A stretch of DNA of 64,000 nucleotides from Coenobita brevimanus (taxonomy: Eukaryota > Arthropoda > Malacostraca > Decapoda > Coenobitidae), in NCBI GenBank assembly GCA_032717465.1, contig CM064632.1, positions 25,781,915 to 25,845,914 of the forward strand. Direction: 5' to 3'. Below, one piece after another: positions 12,395 to 23,649 of this stretch (position 1 is its first letter; every line of letters begins with the position of its first letter). The position numbers were made by a program, and so were the translations under genes. The notes under the pieces are model-generated. The model did not search any database, was not told where the DNA came from, and worked only from the letters and a program-made list of their open reading frames with translations.

Positions 12395-13135
12395 TTGTGG
12401 TGTAAAGGTGTGGTAATGTGTTGGTGTGGTAGTGTGGTGGTGGGGTGTGGTGATGTGGTGCTGTGGTACTGTAATGCTGTGGTATCATGATGGTGTGATG
12501 TGGTAGTGTGGCAGTGTTTTAGTGTGATGGTGTGATGTGGCCGTGGGGTGGTGTGGTAGTGTGATGGTGGGGTAATGTGGTGCTGTTGTTTTGTGGTATT
12601 GTAGTGGTGTAATAGAGTAGCCTAGTGGTGTGGTACTGTGTTGGTGTGGTAGCGTGGCAGTGTGCTGGTGTGGTAGTAGGTTGTGTGGTAGTGTGGTGGT
12701 GTGATTCTGTGATAACGTGCTGTGGTGGTGTGGTAATGTGATGATGTGGTAGTGTGGTGCTGTGGCAGTGTGATGTGGTAGTGTCGTGCTGTGGTAGTGT
12801 GATGGTGTGATAGAGAGGTAGTGTGGTAAAGTGATGGTGGTGTACTGTGGCTGTGGTGGTATGGTAGTGTGATGGTGTGGCATTGTGATGGTGTGGTAGT
12901 GTGGCGGTGTCACATTGCGGCGATGTGATACTATGAAAGTGTGGTGGCGTAGTGTGGTAGCGCAGGTGTGTGGTAGTATGTTAGTGTGGTGATGTGGTAG
13001 TGAGGTGGAATACCTGGAATGGTAGTGTGATAACATGAAGATATGGTTGTGTAATACTACTGTAGTGTGGCAGTTTTGTAATATATGGTGAGGTAGTGTG
13101 GCAGTGTGGTGATGTGGGAGTGTGGTGGTAACTCG
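12395..13135. repeat. G/T-only minisatellite (GTGGTAGTGTGATG words)
   Basis: About 740 bases almost free of C and A-rich words, built of irregular 8-18-bp units such as GTGGTAGTGTGATGGTGT. By base composition it resembles the complement of the A/C block at 8.5-9.7 kb. The 183-residue His/Thr/Pro frame on the minus strand is a translated repeat. Confidence 0.85.
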
Positions 13136-13239
13136 TGTGGTAACCAGCTGCCCTACTGTTTTTTTTTTTTTTTTTTTTTTTTTTTTTCACCACTGGGAAA
13201 TTAACCGAGCATTGGTTAAACCCCAACTTGATATCCCAT

Positions 13240-13270
<31 letters not shown>

Positions 13271-13356
13271 CGCTTTCATTAACGCCATTGAATGTTTGTT
13301 TATGCCATTAATAATATTAAGATGTTTATGTGTTTGCTGTGGTTCCTCTTTGTTGC

Positions 13357-13395
<39 letters not shown>

Positions 13396-13453
13396 TTTTT
13401 TCTTACACTGCTCTACATCAACTCCTCTACAAACGAGAGAAGTTTATGAGAAA

Positions 13454-13488
<35 letters not shown>

Positions 13489-13669
13489 CAAACGTAGAGG
13501 GGTCACTGGGCAAACTTTGAAAACACTTGTAAGAGACAGTTTGCAGACGCATAGAAAACTTGCCTTCGTCTCCCAGCAACTGCACTGCGGTTCTCATAAA
13601 GCCCTTCAGAGCGAGAGGGGGTGTTTCCTGAAAGCTGTGTGTACTGTAGGCTGAATAAAGTCCCTCTGT

Positions 13670-13751
<82 letters not shown>

Positions 13752-14437
13752 TAGCTATATTAGCAAATGGTGGTGTATAAGAAAATTAGATGAGGCAAAA
13801 CTAATGTTTAGTTTAGTACCTCTTTTTTTTTGTTTTTCACTTCTTCACCTAGAAATATACTTTTTTCGCAATAATTTTGTGAGTAGTTATAGATTCTGTA
13901 TTTCCCAACATTTTGGTATAAAAGCAAGAAAAGTAGCTTAATTAGTACCATTTATGCAATAATACGTTAATGCACGTAGCATGACGAAGTGAAAAAATTC
14001 AGATATGTATGTGTAGACGGGCAGCATTGATGCATAGTGTCATGTGTCCACAGGTGGAAATGGAGTCAAAAGCTTCCTTAACTGAAGAAATTGAGGGCTG
14101 ATTATTGGACATTGCGTCATCGGGTAACGAGTGGTTGACATTTACGAGTATTTGGACACCATATACGGCATCCAGTAAAGAGCAGTTGAGATTAAACGAG
14201 ATTGCGCATCCATTCTCGGTCGCGAGTACCTACTGGAATGACTGAAGTGTATTATTTCATGTAACACAAGAAGAATTGACTCAACCAAGAGTGAGTCACA
14301 GGAGCATGAGTGTTAAGAGTCAGGATGGCCTCGTGTAAAAAAAAAAAGTTGAATAAAATGAAAAATTATTCCAAAAAACGTTAAAAATATGTAAGACTGT
14401 GAAAAAATGTGTGGATGGAGATAAGTGGACTGTGATG

Positions 14438-14502
<65 letters not shown>

Positions 14503-14948
14503 ATATAACAGCCTATATAATCACAGTCACCCTATAATCCACGCTCTATATTAAGTCCACAGGCTCCATCAACCCCCCGTAAATAATGCCAACACAGGGA
14601 CATTATCATTGTAAAATACTTTCAGGCTCAATAGATGTTCCAGTTATTCTCGGCTGTACACGTACATCGTCCTCGTGGTTATTGCAAATTAGGTCCATTA
14701 ATTAGGCCCCGCTGGATGATAATTTAGAGCTGCCTGAACAGAGAACGAGCCGGCAGTACCATCAATATGCCGAGTTACTGGGTTGGGTTGCCGACTGTCG
14801 GGTTAGACCGGCGACAAGCGAGGCGAACAAAAGATTATAACTTGTGCCAGCTGCTCTTGCAACACACGTACATGCACACTGACACGTTACACACACACAC
14901 ACACGCACACGCACACACACACACACACACACACATTCTAATAGTCTC

Positions 14949-14980
<32 letters not shown>

Positions 14981-15378
14981 ATCGTACACTCCAAACTCCT
15001 CCTCTCTCTTCTTTAAACCCCCCAGAAGACCTTCCAAACTTCTTCATAAGGAAACAAGGTCATGAATTTTTATCTCCATTTCACTTCAGTTCTGCTCTCT
15101 CACGTAAAAATAGCCCAGTCGTTTGTTCCAGCGGCGTAAACCCTGTGTGCCTCAACCTTCACCCCGCCGCCTCTCCCCCCTGTGGCGGGGGGACACAATC
15201 TGGCCGCACCACAGTGTAAAGACTCAAACAGTGTGCTCATACGCAGCTTCCTCCGCCCCCAGAATATGGCTCCTCCTACTTTTCTTAGTGTCTACGTCAC
15301 TTGGAAACTGATTCTGTCTCACGGTCTCAGGTGACATTCCGCCTCCTCCCACACTCTTATAGTTCTAGCTATATATAA

Positions 15379-15472
<94 letters not shown>

Positions 15473-15539
15473 AGTATGTATTTACCAATTTGTAGTATAC
15501 AGGTATTGAGCTTAGCTCGTGTTGTCCTGTCTCCATATC

Positions 15540-15590
<51 letters not shown>

Positions 15591-15608
15591 GCTATAGTTG
15601 CATGCATG

Positions 15609-15649
<41 letters not shown>

Positions 15650-16175
15650 CTGCATCTGTTTTACCTGCGGGTATTTACCATGCTTGTCTCAGGGGAATAC
15701 TCTCTCTCTCTCTCTCTCTAATTTTCTAACATTCCTTTTTTTTCCGTCGGTATTTACACGGGTGTCAATTAATTTAAAGTTATTACAAGAATTATTGTTA
15801 AATATATAGGTCTGTAGCATTAATATTTCGTTGCATTCACAAACTGTTTCGTTATACCTAACCACTTACTCATATTACAATGAACCCATCACCATTTCAT
15901 CATGGAAATTGTATAAATAATTGTATGTTAAATGAAAATATAGTTATGGTGCACTGATAAAGCCCTAGAGGTACGTTTGTCATGACTGGGTCCACATTCA
16001 TTTATTTAGCTTGTTACACACACCCCTTGGGTTCTTGGTGATAATGCATTGCGTAGGGACAAGAAAATTCTTTAAGCATCTTACATGAACATTTGATGCT
16101 CATACTTGAACATAAATCCCCTAACAATTATTAATCTTACTGTAGCCAGTTATTTTTCATCATAAAACTATTCAC
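13136..16175. other. Microsatellite-dense intergenic DNA
   Basis: Arrays: poly-T about 13,160-13,187; (GT)n about 13,243-13,270 and 13,362-13,394; (AC)n about 13,457-13,484; (CT)n/(CA)n about 13,671-13,750; (GT)n about 14,438-14,498; (CA)n/(CT)n about 14,889-14,980; (AT)n/(GT)n about 15,383-15,470; (GT)n about 15,541-15,587; (AG)n about 15,612-15,648. Between them I see no coding region. 15,800-16,175 is AT-rich and would be the intron downstream of the THAP exon. Confidence 0.7.
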
Positions 16176-16186
16176 TCACTGCATAC

Positions 16187-16463
16187 CTTGTTTATTAGGC
16201 AGATTTTGATCAGGGACTACTCCAGACTTTAGCAGTCTTTTTCTGATTGGTGGTGGTGTCCCCAGCAACTTGCTTTGCAGATCTTTTGCATACTGTTGCG
16301 AGCTGAAATGCCTTTCACAGACACGGCCAGTGGGAGAAACCTTGTCCTTCCGTCCACACAAATGTATCCACTTTTGCCTGTTGATTTTATCATTTGGCAT
16401 GCGAAAGCGTCTCAGAAACTTGCCATCAGATGTCTTCCCTGAACAGCCAAACACACTGCACAT
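16187..16463 (-). CDS. THAP-domain zinc-finger exon
   Basis: From the ATG at 16,463 the frame encodes a complete THAP (C2CH) DNA-binding domain. Cys2 and Cys7 (MCSVFGCSG), Pro23, Trp32 (KWIHLC), and Cys49 and His52 (VCERHF) give C-x4-C-x41-C-x2-H. A SGVVPDQNLP stretch follows, resembling the AVPTIF box that closes the domain. The reading frame stops soon after, but CAAG|GTATGC at 16,187/16,186 is a good splice donor, so this is probably a first coding exon. THAP domains occur in host transcription factors and in P-element-type transposases. I see no transposase domain nearby, so either origin is possible. No frameshift or stop lies inside the domain. Confidence 0.8.
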
Positions 16464-16620
16464 CGTGAAAAGTTTTTGAAGTTGATGAAATGTATAAAAT
16501 AAAGCAGGCTACGCGTCACAAATGGATGGTAAAAACACACTGTTGTCCTGCTCCTGTGAGCGAGCCAGCGACCCAGCTGACGTCACGGGTCAAGGCCACC
16601 AATCATAGATGACCTGCGCG
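16464..16620 (-). promoter_or_regulatory. Candidate promoter of the THAP exon
   Basis: A full palindromic CRE (TGACGTCA) is at 16,578-16,585 and a CCAAT box (read on the plus strand) at 16,599-16,603. Both lie 115-140 bases upstream of the ATG. This stretch is GC-richer than its surroundings. There is no convincing TATA box in a position suiting the minus strand. The function is inferred. Confidence 0.45.
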
Positions 16621-16719
16621 AAACCAACCTTATTTTGGTCCAGAGATGAGCACACTGTTTGAGTCTATACACTGTGGGCCGCACTATGGGGTGGTACTAC
16701 TACTCTGCGGCCAGGTTGT

Positions 16720-19700
16720 GTTAGGAAGAATACTGCCACCGTATTCCCTGCGTGTCGTAAAAGGCGACTAAAAGGGGCGGGTGAGGGGACTAGGGACCCC
16801 CTCCTCTGTTTTTTAGTTCCTAAAAAGAGACAGGCCAGAGAAAGGGATGGGGGATGGAGTTATCCCCGTACCCTGAAGATTGGGTCTATGAATGTGCGTG
16901 GATGTAGTACGATTGAGGCTAAAAGGGAGGAGATTGGGAGAATGTTTGTGAGAAGAAAGTTGGATGTGTTAGCTTTGAGTGAAACGAAGATGAAAGGGAA
17001 GGGTGAGTCTATGTTTGGAAGTGTGAATGGAAGATTGTCAGGTGTTGATAGAGGAAGGGCAAGAGAAGGTGTGGCCTTGTTAGTGAGTCCGGAAGTACAG
17101 CAGTGTGTGATTGAATGGAAGGAGGTGTCATCGAGACTGATGTTGGTGAAAGCGAAATTTGAACGTGAATTGTGGGTGTTTGTGAGTGCATATGGGCCTG
17201 GTAGTGAAAGGGATGAAGAAGAGAGGGAGTCTTTCTGGAATGATGTTGATGAGTGTCTGCAGTTTTGGAGCGAATGTGAATGTGGTAATGATGGGAGATC
17301 TGAATGCTAGAGTGGGAAATGTAGCAGTTGAAGGTGTAGTTGGTATGCATGGTGTGCCTGGAAGAAATGAAAATGGGGAGCGAATGATAGCAATGCGTGT
17401 TGAGCGAGAGATGGTGATTGGAAATACGCTGTTTGAGAAGAAAGATATTTATAAGTATACATGGGTGAGACAGGAGGGTGGAAGGGTAGTTGATAGAGCT
17501 TTTATGGACTATGTGGTTGTGTCTAGGAATGTAATAGCAAGATTGTTGGATGTAAGAGTTCTGAGAGGGGAGGGTGGAGGTATGTCTGACCACTACCTGG
17601 TGGAGGGAAAGTTAAGAGTAGGTAAGAGATGGGTGAGAGCTAGGAGGGTTAGGTGTGGCAGGGAGGTTTTGAAAGTGAGTGAGTTGGATAAAAGAGAGAA
17701 AAAGATAGAGTATCAGGAGGAATTGAAAGATAAGTGGAACGCAGTGAAAGATCGGGAAAATGGCAGTGTGGAGGAGGAATGGCAGTTATTTAAGAGTGCT
17801 GTGGTGGGGCATGCAGAAGAGGTGTGTGGTGTGAGACGTGTGGGTGGTGGTGTAAGAAAAGGAAGTGAATGGTGGTGCGAGGAAGTAAGTATGGCTGTGG
17901 CTGAGAAGAGACGTGCATATGAAGTGTGGCTGCAGAGGAAGGATGAGATGTCATATGAGAGGTATAAGGAAAAGAGGAATAAGGCGAGAAGGGCTGTGTG
18001 TGATGCTAAAGTGGCAGCAGATGAGAGGTGGGGTAGGTAGCTGACAAAGAATTTTCAACAGAATAAGAAAATGTTTTGGAAGGAGGTGAAAAGGGTGCGA
18101 AAGGGAGAGTCTGGGAAGGAAGAACGAGTAAAAGCAGAGGATGGAAGGATGTTAATTGAGATGGATGCAGTAAGGAAGAGATGGGCAGAGTATTTTGAAA
18201 GATTGTTAAATGTAGAGGAGGAAAGGGTGGCTGAGCTTGTGGCGGATGGAAGGGTGCAAGGAATAAATGTGTTGGGAGAGTTGAATGATTCTTTGATCTC
18301 GAAGGAGGAAGTGCAGAAGGCAGTAAAGGAGATGAAAACAGGGAAAGCTGCAGGTATGGATGTGTGTGCTGTGGAATGCCTGAAGGGTGGTGGAGTGACT
18401 ATTGTTGACTGGTTAGTAAGATTGTTGAATGTGTGCTTTGAGAAAGGTATGGTTCCAGTTGACTGGGCAAGTGCTTGTGTGGTCCCGTTGTATAAAGGCA
18501 AGGGTGATAAGTATGAATGTACTAGCTTTAGGGGTATAAGTCTGTTGAGTGTTGTAGGTAAGGTGTATGGTAGAGTGTTAATTATGAGAGTTAGAGAGGG
18601 TACAGAGGGAGTGATTGGTGATGAGCAGTGTGACTTTAGGGAGAGGGAGGGGATGCGTGGATCAGGTGTTTGCGGTGAGACAAGTGTGTGAAAAGTATTT
18701 AGCGAAAGGCAAGGATGTGTTTTGGGCATTTATGGATTTAGAGAAAGCGTATGGTAGAATTGATAGGAAGGCTTTGTGGACTGTTTTAAGATTGTATAGA
18801 CTTGATGGTAGGTTATTAAAAGGGGTGAAAAGTTTTTATGTAAATAGTAGAGCATGTGTAAGAGTGGGAAATGCTGTGAGTGATTGGTTTCCTGTGAGAG
18901 TGGGGCTGCGACAGGGATGTGTGATGTCGCCTTGGTTGTTTAATATTTACATGGGTGGTGTTGTAAGGGAGGTGAATGCAAGAGTTTTAGGTGGAGGTCT
19001 GAGTCTGGTGAATGTTGATGGTGGAGAGTGGAATCTGAAGCAGCTGCTGTTTGCAGATGATACTGCACTGGTGGCTGATTCAGAGGAGAGATTGAGACAG
19101 TTGGTAGAGGAGTTTGGAAGAGGTGTGTGAAAGGAGGAAATTGAAAGTAAATGAGAATAAGAGTAGAGTGATGAAGTGTACGAGGTTGGTAGATGGTAGG
19201 GGGATGAATATAGTTTTGAATGGCGAGTTGCTTGAGGAGGTAGAGTGTTTTAAATATCTAGGGTCACATGTTGCTGTGGATGGAAGAATAGATGCAGAAA
19301 TGAAGTTTAGAATAAATGAAGTAGGAAAGGTGCTGGGAGGAATGAAAAAAGTGTTTAGATGTCGTTTGCTTAGAAGGCTGTATGAGGGTGTTGTGGTACC
19401 GACTGCATTGTATGGGGCTGAAACATGGAATATGAGTGTAGCAGAGAGGAAAAGTTTGAATGTAATGGAGATGAGGTGTCTGAGGGAGTATGTGTGAAGT
19501 GACGCGTATAGATCGAGTGTGGAATGATGAAGTGCGAAGGAGAACTGGAGTTGTTCGGGAGATGGCTGGTAGAGTTGAGCAGAGGGTGTTGCGATGGTTT
19601 GGGCATATGGAGAGAATGGATAATGAGCGATTGGCGAAAAAGATAACTAGATCTGATGTGAGAGGTGTAAGGCTGAGAGGAAGACCACGAATAGGATGGA

Positions 19701-20130
19701 TGGACAGTGTGAAGAGAGCGCTGGATGCGAGAGGGATGTCTGTTGAGCAAGGAAGAGTGGCTGTGCGTGACAGAAATGGGTGGAGAGAAATTGTGAATGA
19801 ATAAGTGATGACGCAGCCCTGAGGGGATATTCTCCCGCATTTGGTCTGATCAGCTATTTCAGGTCAGGTGCGGGTAAGGGGATGAGTCTGTTATGATGTG
19901 GCAGGGGTAAACTAGCTCTGCTGTCAGGCTCTGCTGCAGATGTCACTGATTGCATTGCGCAGTTGACCCTTGTGCAGTGTGGTGCGGTGAGGATCTGTCC
20001 GTTCTCCCCTTTGGGGCTAAGATGCGAATGAATGTGTTTGAATGGATGAGTAAATGGGGAGTGTGTCGTCCTGTCTCGGCTACCTCCCTTTCCCTGGGGA
20101 AGCAGCCTAGGTATATAGATAGATAGATAG
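16720..20130 (+). mobile_element. Nearly full-length APE-type LINE (non-LTR retrotransposon)
   Basis: The 5' leader includes CGTAAAAGGCGACTAAAAGG near 16,757, a word I recall from arthropod LINE leaders. An endonuclease and reverse transcriptase coding region spans 16,867-19,804, then about 300 bases of 3' UTR, and the element ends in a TATAGATAGATAGATAG tail at about 20,112-20,130. The microsatellite tail in place of poly(A) is shared with the fragments at 29.7 and 32.3 kb, which have related C-termini. The 5' limit is approximate and I did not identify a target-site duplication. Confidence 0.85.
16867..19804 (+). pseudogene. LINE endonuclease-reverse transcriptase, 4 frameshifts and 1 stop
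   Basis: Domains in order: apurinic-like endonuclease with SETKMKG, MMGDLNARVG and MSDHYLVEG; a basic linker; reverse transcriptase with FMDLEKAYGRIDR, VGLRQGCVMSPWLFN and the catalytic LLFADDTALVAD; and a C-terminal region with ALYGAETWN and VLRWFGHMERMD. The frame changes near 17,262, 18,650, 19,120 and 19,490, and a TAG at 18,038-18,040 interrupts the linker in frame. The FADD residues and the endonuclease D, N, S, D and H residues remain. The one-ORF layout, SDHYLV motif and microsatellite tail suggest the RTE side of the LINE tree, but I do not assign a clade. The copy is dead but fairly young. Confidence 0.88.
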
Positions 20131-20174
20131 CATTCTTCCTCCCGTATTATTTTTTTGTGTTCTTTATTACTACC

Positions 20175-20990
<816 letters not shown>

Positions 20991-21815
20991 CCCACTTCCA
21001 GCTAAGCACATGCATAATCCTGCCGGGGTGAGCGCATCTAAGGCTCCGTCGCAAGAGTTGGTGATACTGGAGAAAACGAGGTGGTGATACTGGAGAAAAA
21101 TCGACTTTATTTCCATGCTGGCTGTCGCTTTGCTCTCCTTGCGTCGCCTTCAGCTCTCACAGGAAGCTGGTACATACTGTTGACTTTGAGAAATGCTGTG
21201 ATGTGAATAGAGATATGGCACTTGTGTGAGCATTACTAGTCTGTTCTTGCACGTGTGTAAATGTTGACACTTGGAAACGTTTTGATTTTCGAAAATAGAT
21301 ATGGATCGTTGCAGTAGTCTTAAAAATTGTGTAAATTTTGACGTTGGCTGAGGAACACCGTGAGGGCTTCAGAGACAAGTTACTGCCATTACTGTTTTTT
21401 TAAGTACTGAAATTTTCTTGCAGCGATGTTTTATATATCTATATCTATATATCTATCTATCTATATTGATAGATATTGATAGATAGCGAAAAGTTTCACT
21501 GACGAAGTGGGTGGTTACTGTCCCCCTTGAGCAAGGAGACGGGTGTGGGGGTGTGTGAAGGTCACAGCCTTGCCCTTAGATCGGACTATATGAGCTCTCA
21601 GCTCCCTTCCGGGAGGATAGAAGGTGACGATCACGACCATCAGGTGATCCTGACCGACCCGGTGAATTACACAGTAACAATCATGCCAATAATGGAAGCA
21701 TTGTATTCAACTCTGAACGCGCTTGCGGTACAGGGTGATTTCAGATTCAAATTGCCGTCTCACCTGCTGTTTAGTGCACACTGTACGGTATACAGTGCAA
21801 CACGGATCTTGTTTA
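20991..21815. other. Intergenic DNA
   Basis: No gene recognised. An imperfect TATC/ATAG cluster at about 21,430-21,485 can fold on itself. A 117-residue frame over 21,527-21,880 has no motif I know and ends inside the tandem duplication. Confidence 0.5.
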
Positions 21816-21932
21816 ATCTAAAGAGGATTAGTGTACTATACCAGAGACAAACTCTGGCAAGTGTCATACATTTGATCTAAAGAGGATATGTGTACCATAC
21901 CAGAGACAAACTCTGACAAGTGTCATACATTT
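21816..21932 (+). repeat. 59-bp tandem duplication, 2 units
   Basis: TCTAAAGAGGATTAGTGTAC...CATACATTTGA at 21,816-21,874 is repeated directly at about 21,875-21,932 with 4-5 differences. It appears to be a recent local duplication. Confidence 0.85.
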
Positions 21933-22831
21933 GCCTACAAGTGTTGCCTCCCAAGTACTAGCTAATTCAGCTGCCTCCAGACGATTTTATTGGTCTTAGA
22001 GATGACGTCCTTTAGTGAAGAGTTAATGAAGCCTGTATCATGCCTCTCAAAGTCGAAGTGTTCCTAAGTAGAGTAATATAAATTGGTGGTAATACGTACT
22101 GAATGCAAATCATGTACACTGAATGGAGTTAATTAATTTTTGACATAAGTTGTTACACATGAGATTTTGCACAGGTATTGCCACGTGTACTGCCCTTCGC
22201 CTACAGGCTGTTATTCATGAAGCTCATAGGCACAGATCTGAGAGCTCCCCTCTTTTTTTCAGCTTTTGAAAATGCTCCCGAACGTACAGTACATATTCCT
22301 TCTGCTGAGCGGTGAAGGGTTAATACATGGGTGCGAGACAATGATATACTAGAAATGTGAAGTTTACAGGAAGCCTTTTTTTTTTTTTTTTACTTGGAAT
22401 AATGATGATGAAAACGATGATGTTAATGATGAGGATGGTTGCTGTTTTTGTTGTTGTTGTATTCTCTGGCTCACCTGGGCGTGAACTCGATAGACTGCGG
22501 GCTAAAATTGCCCATTTCTCACAGTTCATCGTCCTCTTTTCATGAGTTAGCAAAGTGGTTGGTGGACATTTTTTTCAGTGAGCTTCCTGGTTGTATAAGT
22601 GCCACCTCGTGAAGGCGTCCCTCACCCGAGTTGGTGATTAGGATTATATTGATAGGAAGAAATGTTATGTTGTTTTTGTTATTGTTTAAGATAATATTAA
22701 TAATGTTGTTGTTGGTGCTGGTGATGCTGCTGCTGCTGATGCTGCTGCTGATGATGACAGACAGGATATCAATTAGTTTTTTTTTTCTCATCACTGAAAT
22801 CAGTTGTTATAGTAGTGGTAGTAGTAGTGGT

Positions 22832-22866
<35 letters not shown>

Positions 22867-22881
22867 TAGTAGTAGTCGTCG

Positions 22882-22916
<35 letters not shown>

Positions 22917-23015
22917 CTTGTTGCTTCACCCCGGTCTGCCTGTTCGAGCAGACCCGCCGACCCCCACGAGGATGAGTTGATAATTTCGAAAGTATGAACG
23001 ATGAACTATTGGATG
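21933..23015. other. Intergenic DNA with trinucleotide arrays
   Basis: Holds a CCAGACGATTTTATT-family copy at 21,977, poly-T at about 22,376-22,391, GCT/GAT triplets at about 22,700-22,755, and a compound (AGT)n(AGC)n(AGT)n(GTT)n array at about 22,810-22,917. No gene recognised. Confidence 0.6.
21977..22055 (+). repeat. Copy of the CCAGACGATTTTATT family
   Basis: Starts CCAGACGATTTTATTGGTC and continues into gAAGAGTTAATGAAGCCTGTATC, the same order of blocks as at 2,308 and 30,615. Confidence 0.6.
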
Positions 23016-23019
23016 TACA

Positions 23020-23302
23020 ATGGGTCACAAAAGTATCGGTGCACAATATGCATGAAACATTTAGGAACACAGAAGGTCACTGGAGTATTAGTATCCGACC
23101 TACCACACGTTGGTAGCCCTGATGTCGGGAGGTATTATATATCTCCAACAAGCAATATCCTCTTGCAGATATATAGCAAATGTTATTTTTATATAAACAG
23201 ACACTGTTCGTACACACAATGTGACGTTGATAACCATCAGCAATTGATCGAATGTTTTCGGTAGGCATCGGACCCTTGTGCACCGATACTTTTGTGACCC
23301 AT
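23020..23302. mobile_element. MITE with 27-bp perfect terminal inverted repeats
   Basis: TGGGTCACAAAAGTATCGG... at 23,020-23,046 is the exact reverse complement of 23,276-23,302. The 283-bp element has no transposase and an AT-rich interior. The sequence of the ends resembles Tc1/mariner-class termini (inference). A TA dinucleotide lies 3 bases outside the left end, but no matching TA is beside the right end, so the target duplication is unproven. Confidence 0.88.
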
Positions 23303-23465
23303 CAGACGTGGGGTCTATTACTGGGTTTCCATTACTATTACTTTCAATTGTTCTCTATTATATTACTATTACTATTACTTTAGTGGTTATCTATTATATT
23401 ACTATTACTGTTGCTTGGTTATCTATTACTATTACTATTATATTATTTGCAATAACGGTAGTTAT
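23303..23465. repeat. Imperfect (TATTAC)n array
   Basis: ATTACTATTACT words are separated by short spacers. The same words reappear at 26,050-26,150, on the far side of the Jockey-like LINE. Confidence 0.8.
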
Positions 23466-23649
23466 TTAAAATGAAAATGGTTTTCATTTTCATTATTGCT
23501 GGGAGGCTGTCCCACGTAATGCACAAGTATGTCTCAATCATTTGATGGCTAGTAGGCCACTTTCCATTCTGCACGGCCTCTTGTGGTGTACCTGCATCAT
23601 GGAGAACAGCTAAAAGATAACTAAGGTCAAAGGTGAGAAAGCTATTTTA

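Noticed and set aside
21527..21880. 117-residue frame as a host exon
   Set aside because: No recognised motif, and it ends inside a local tandem duplication. Not supported.
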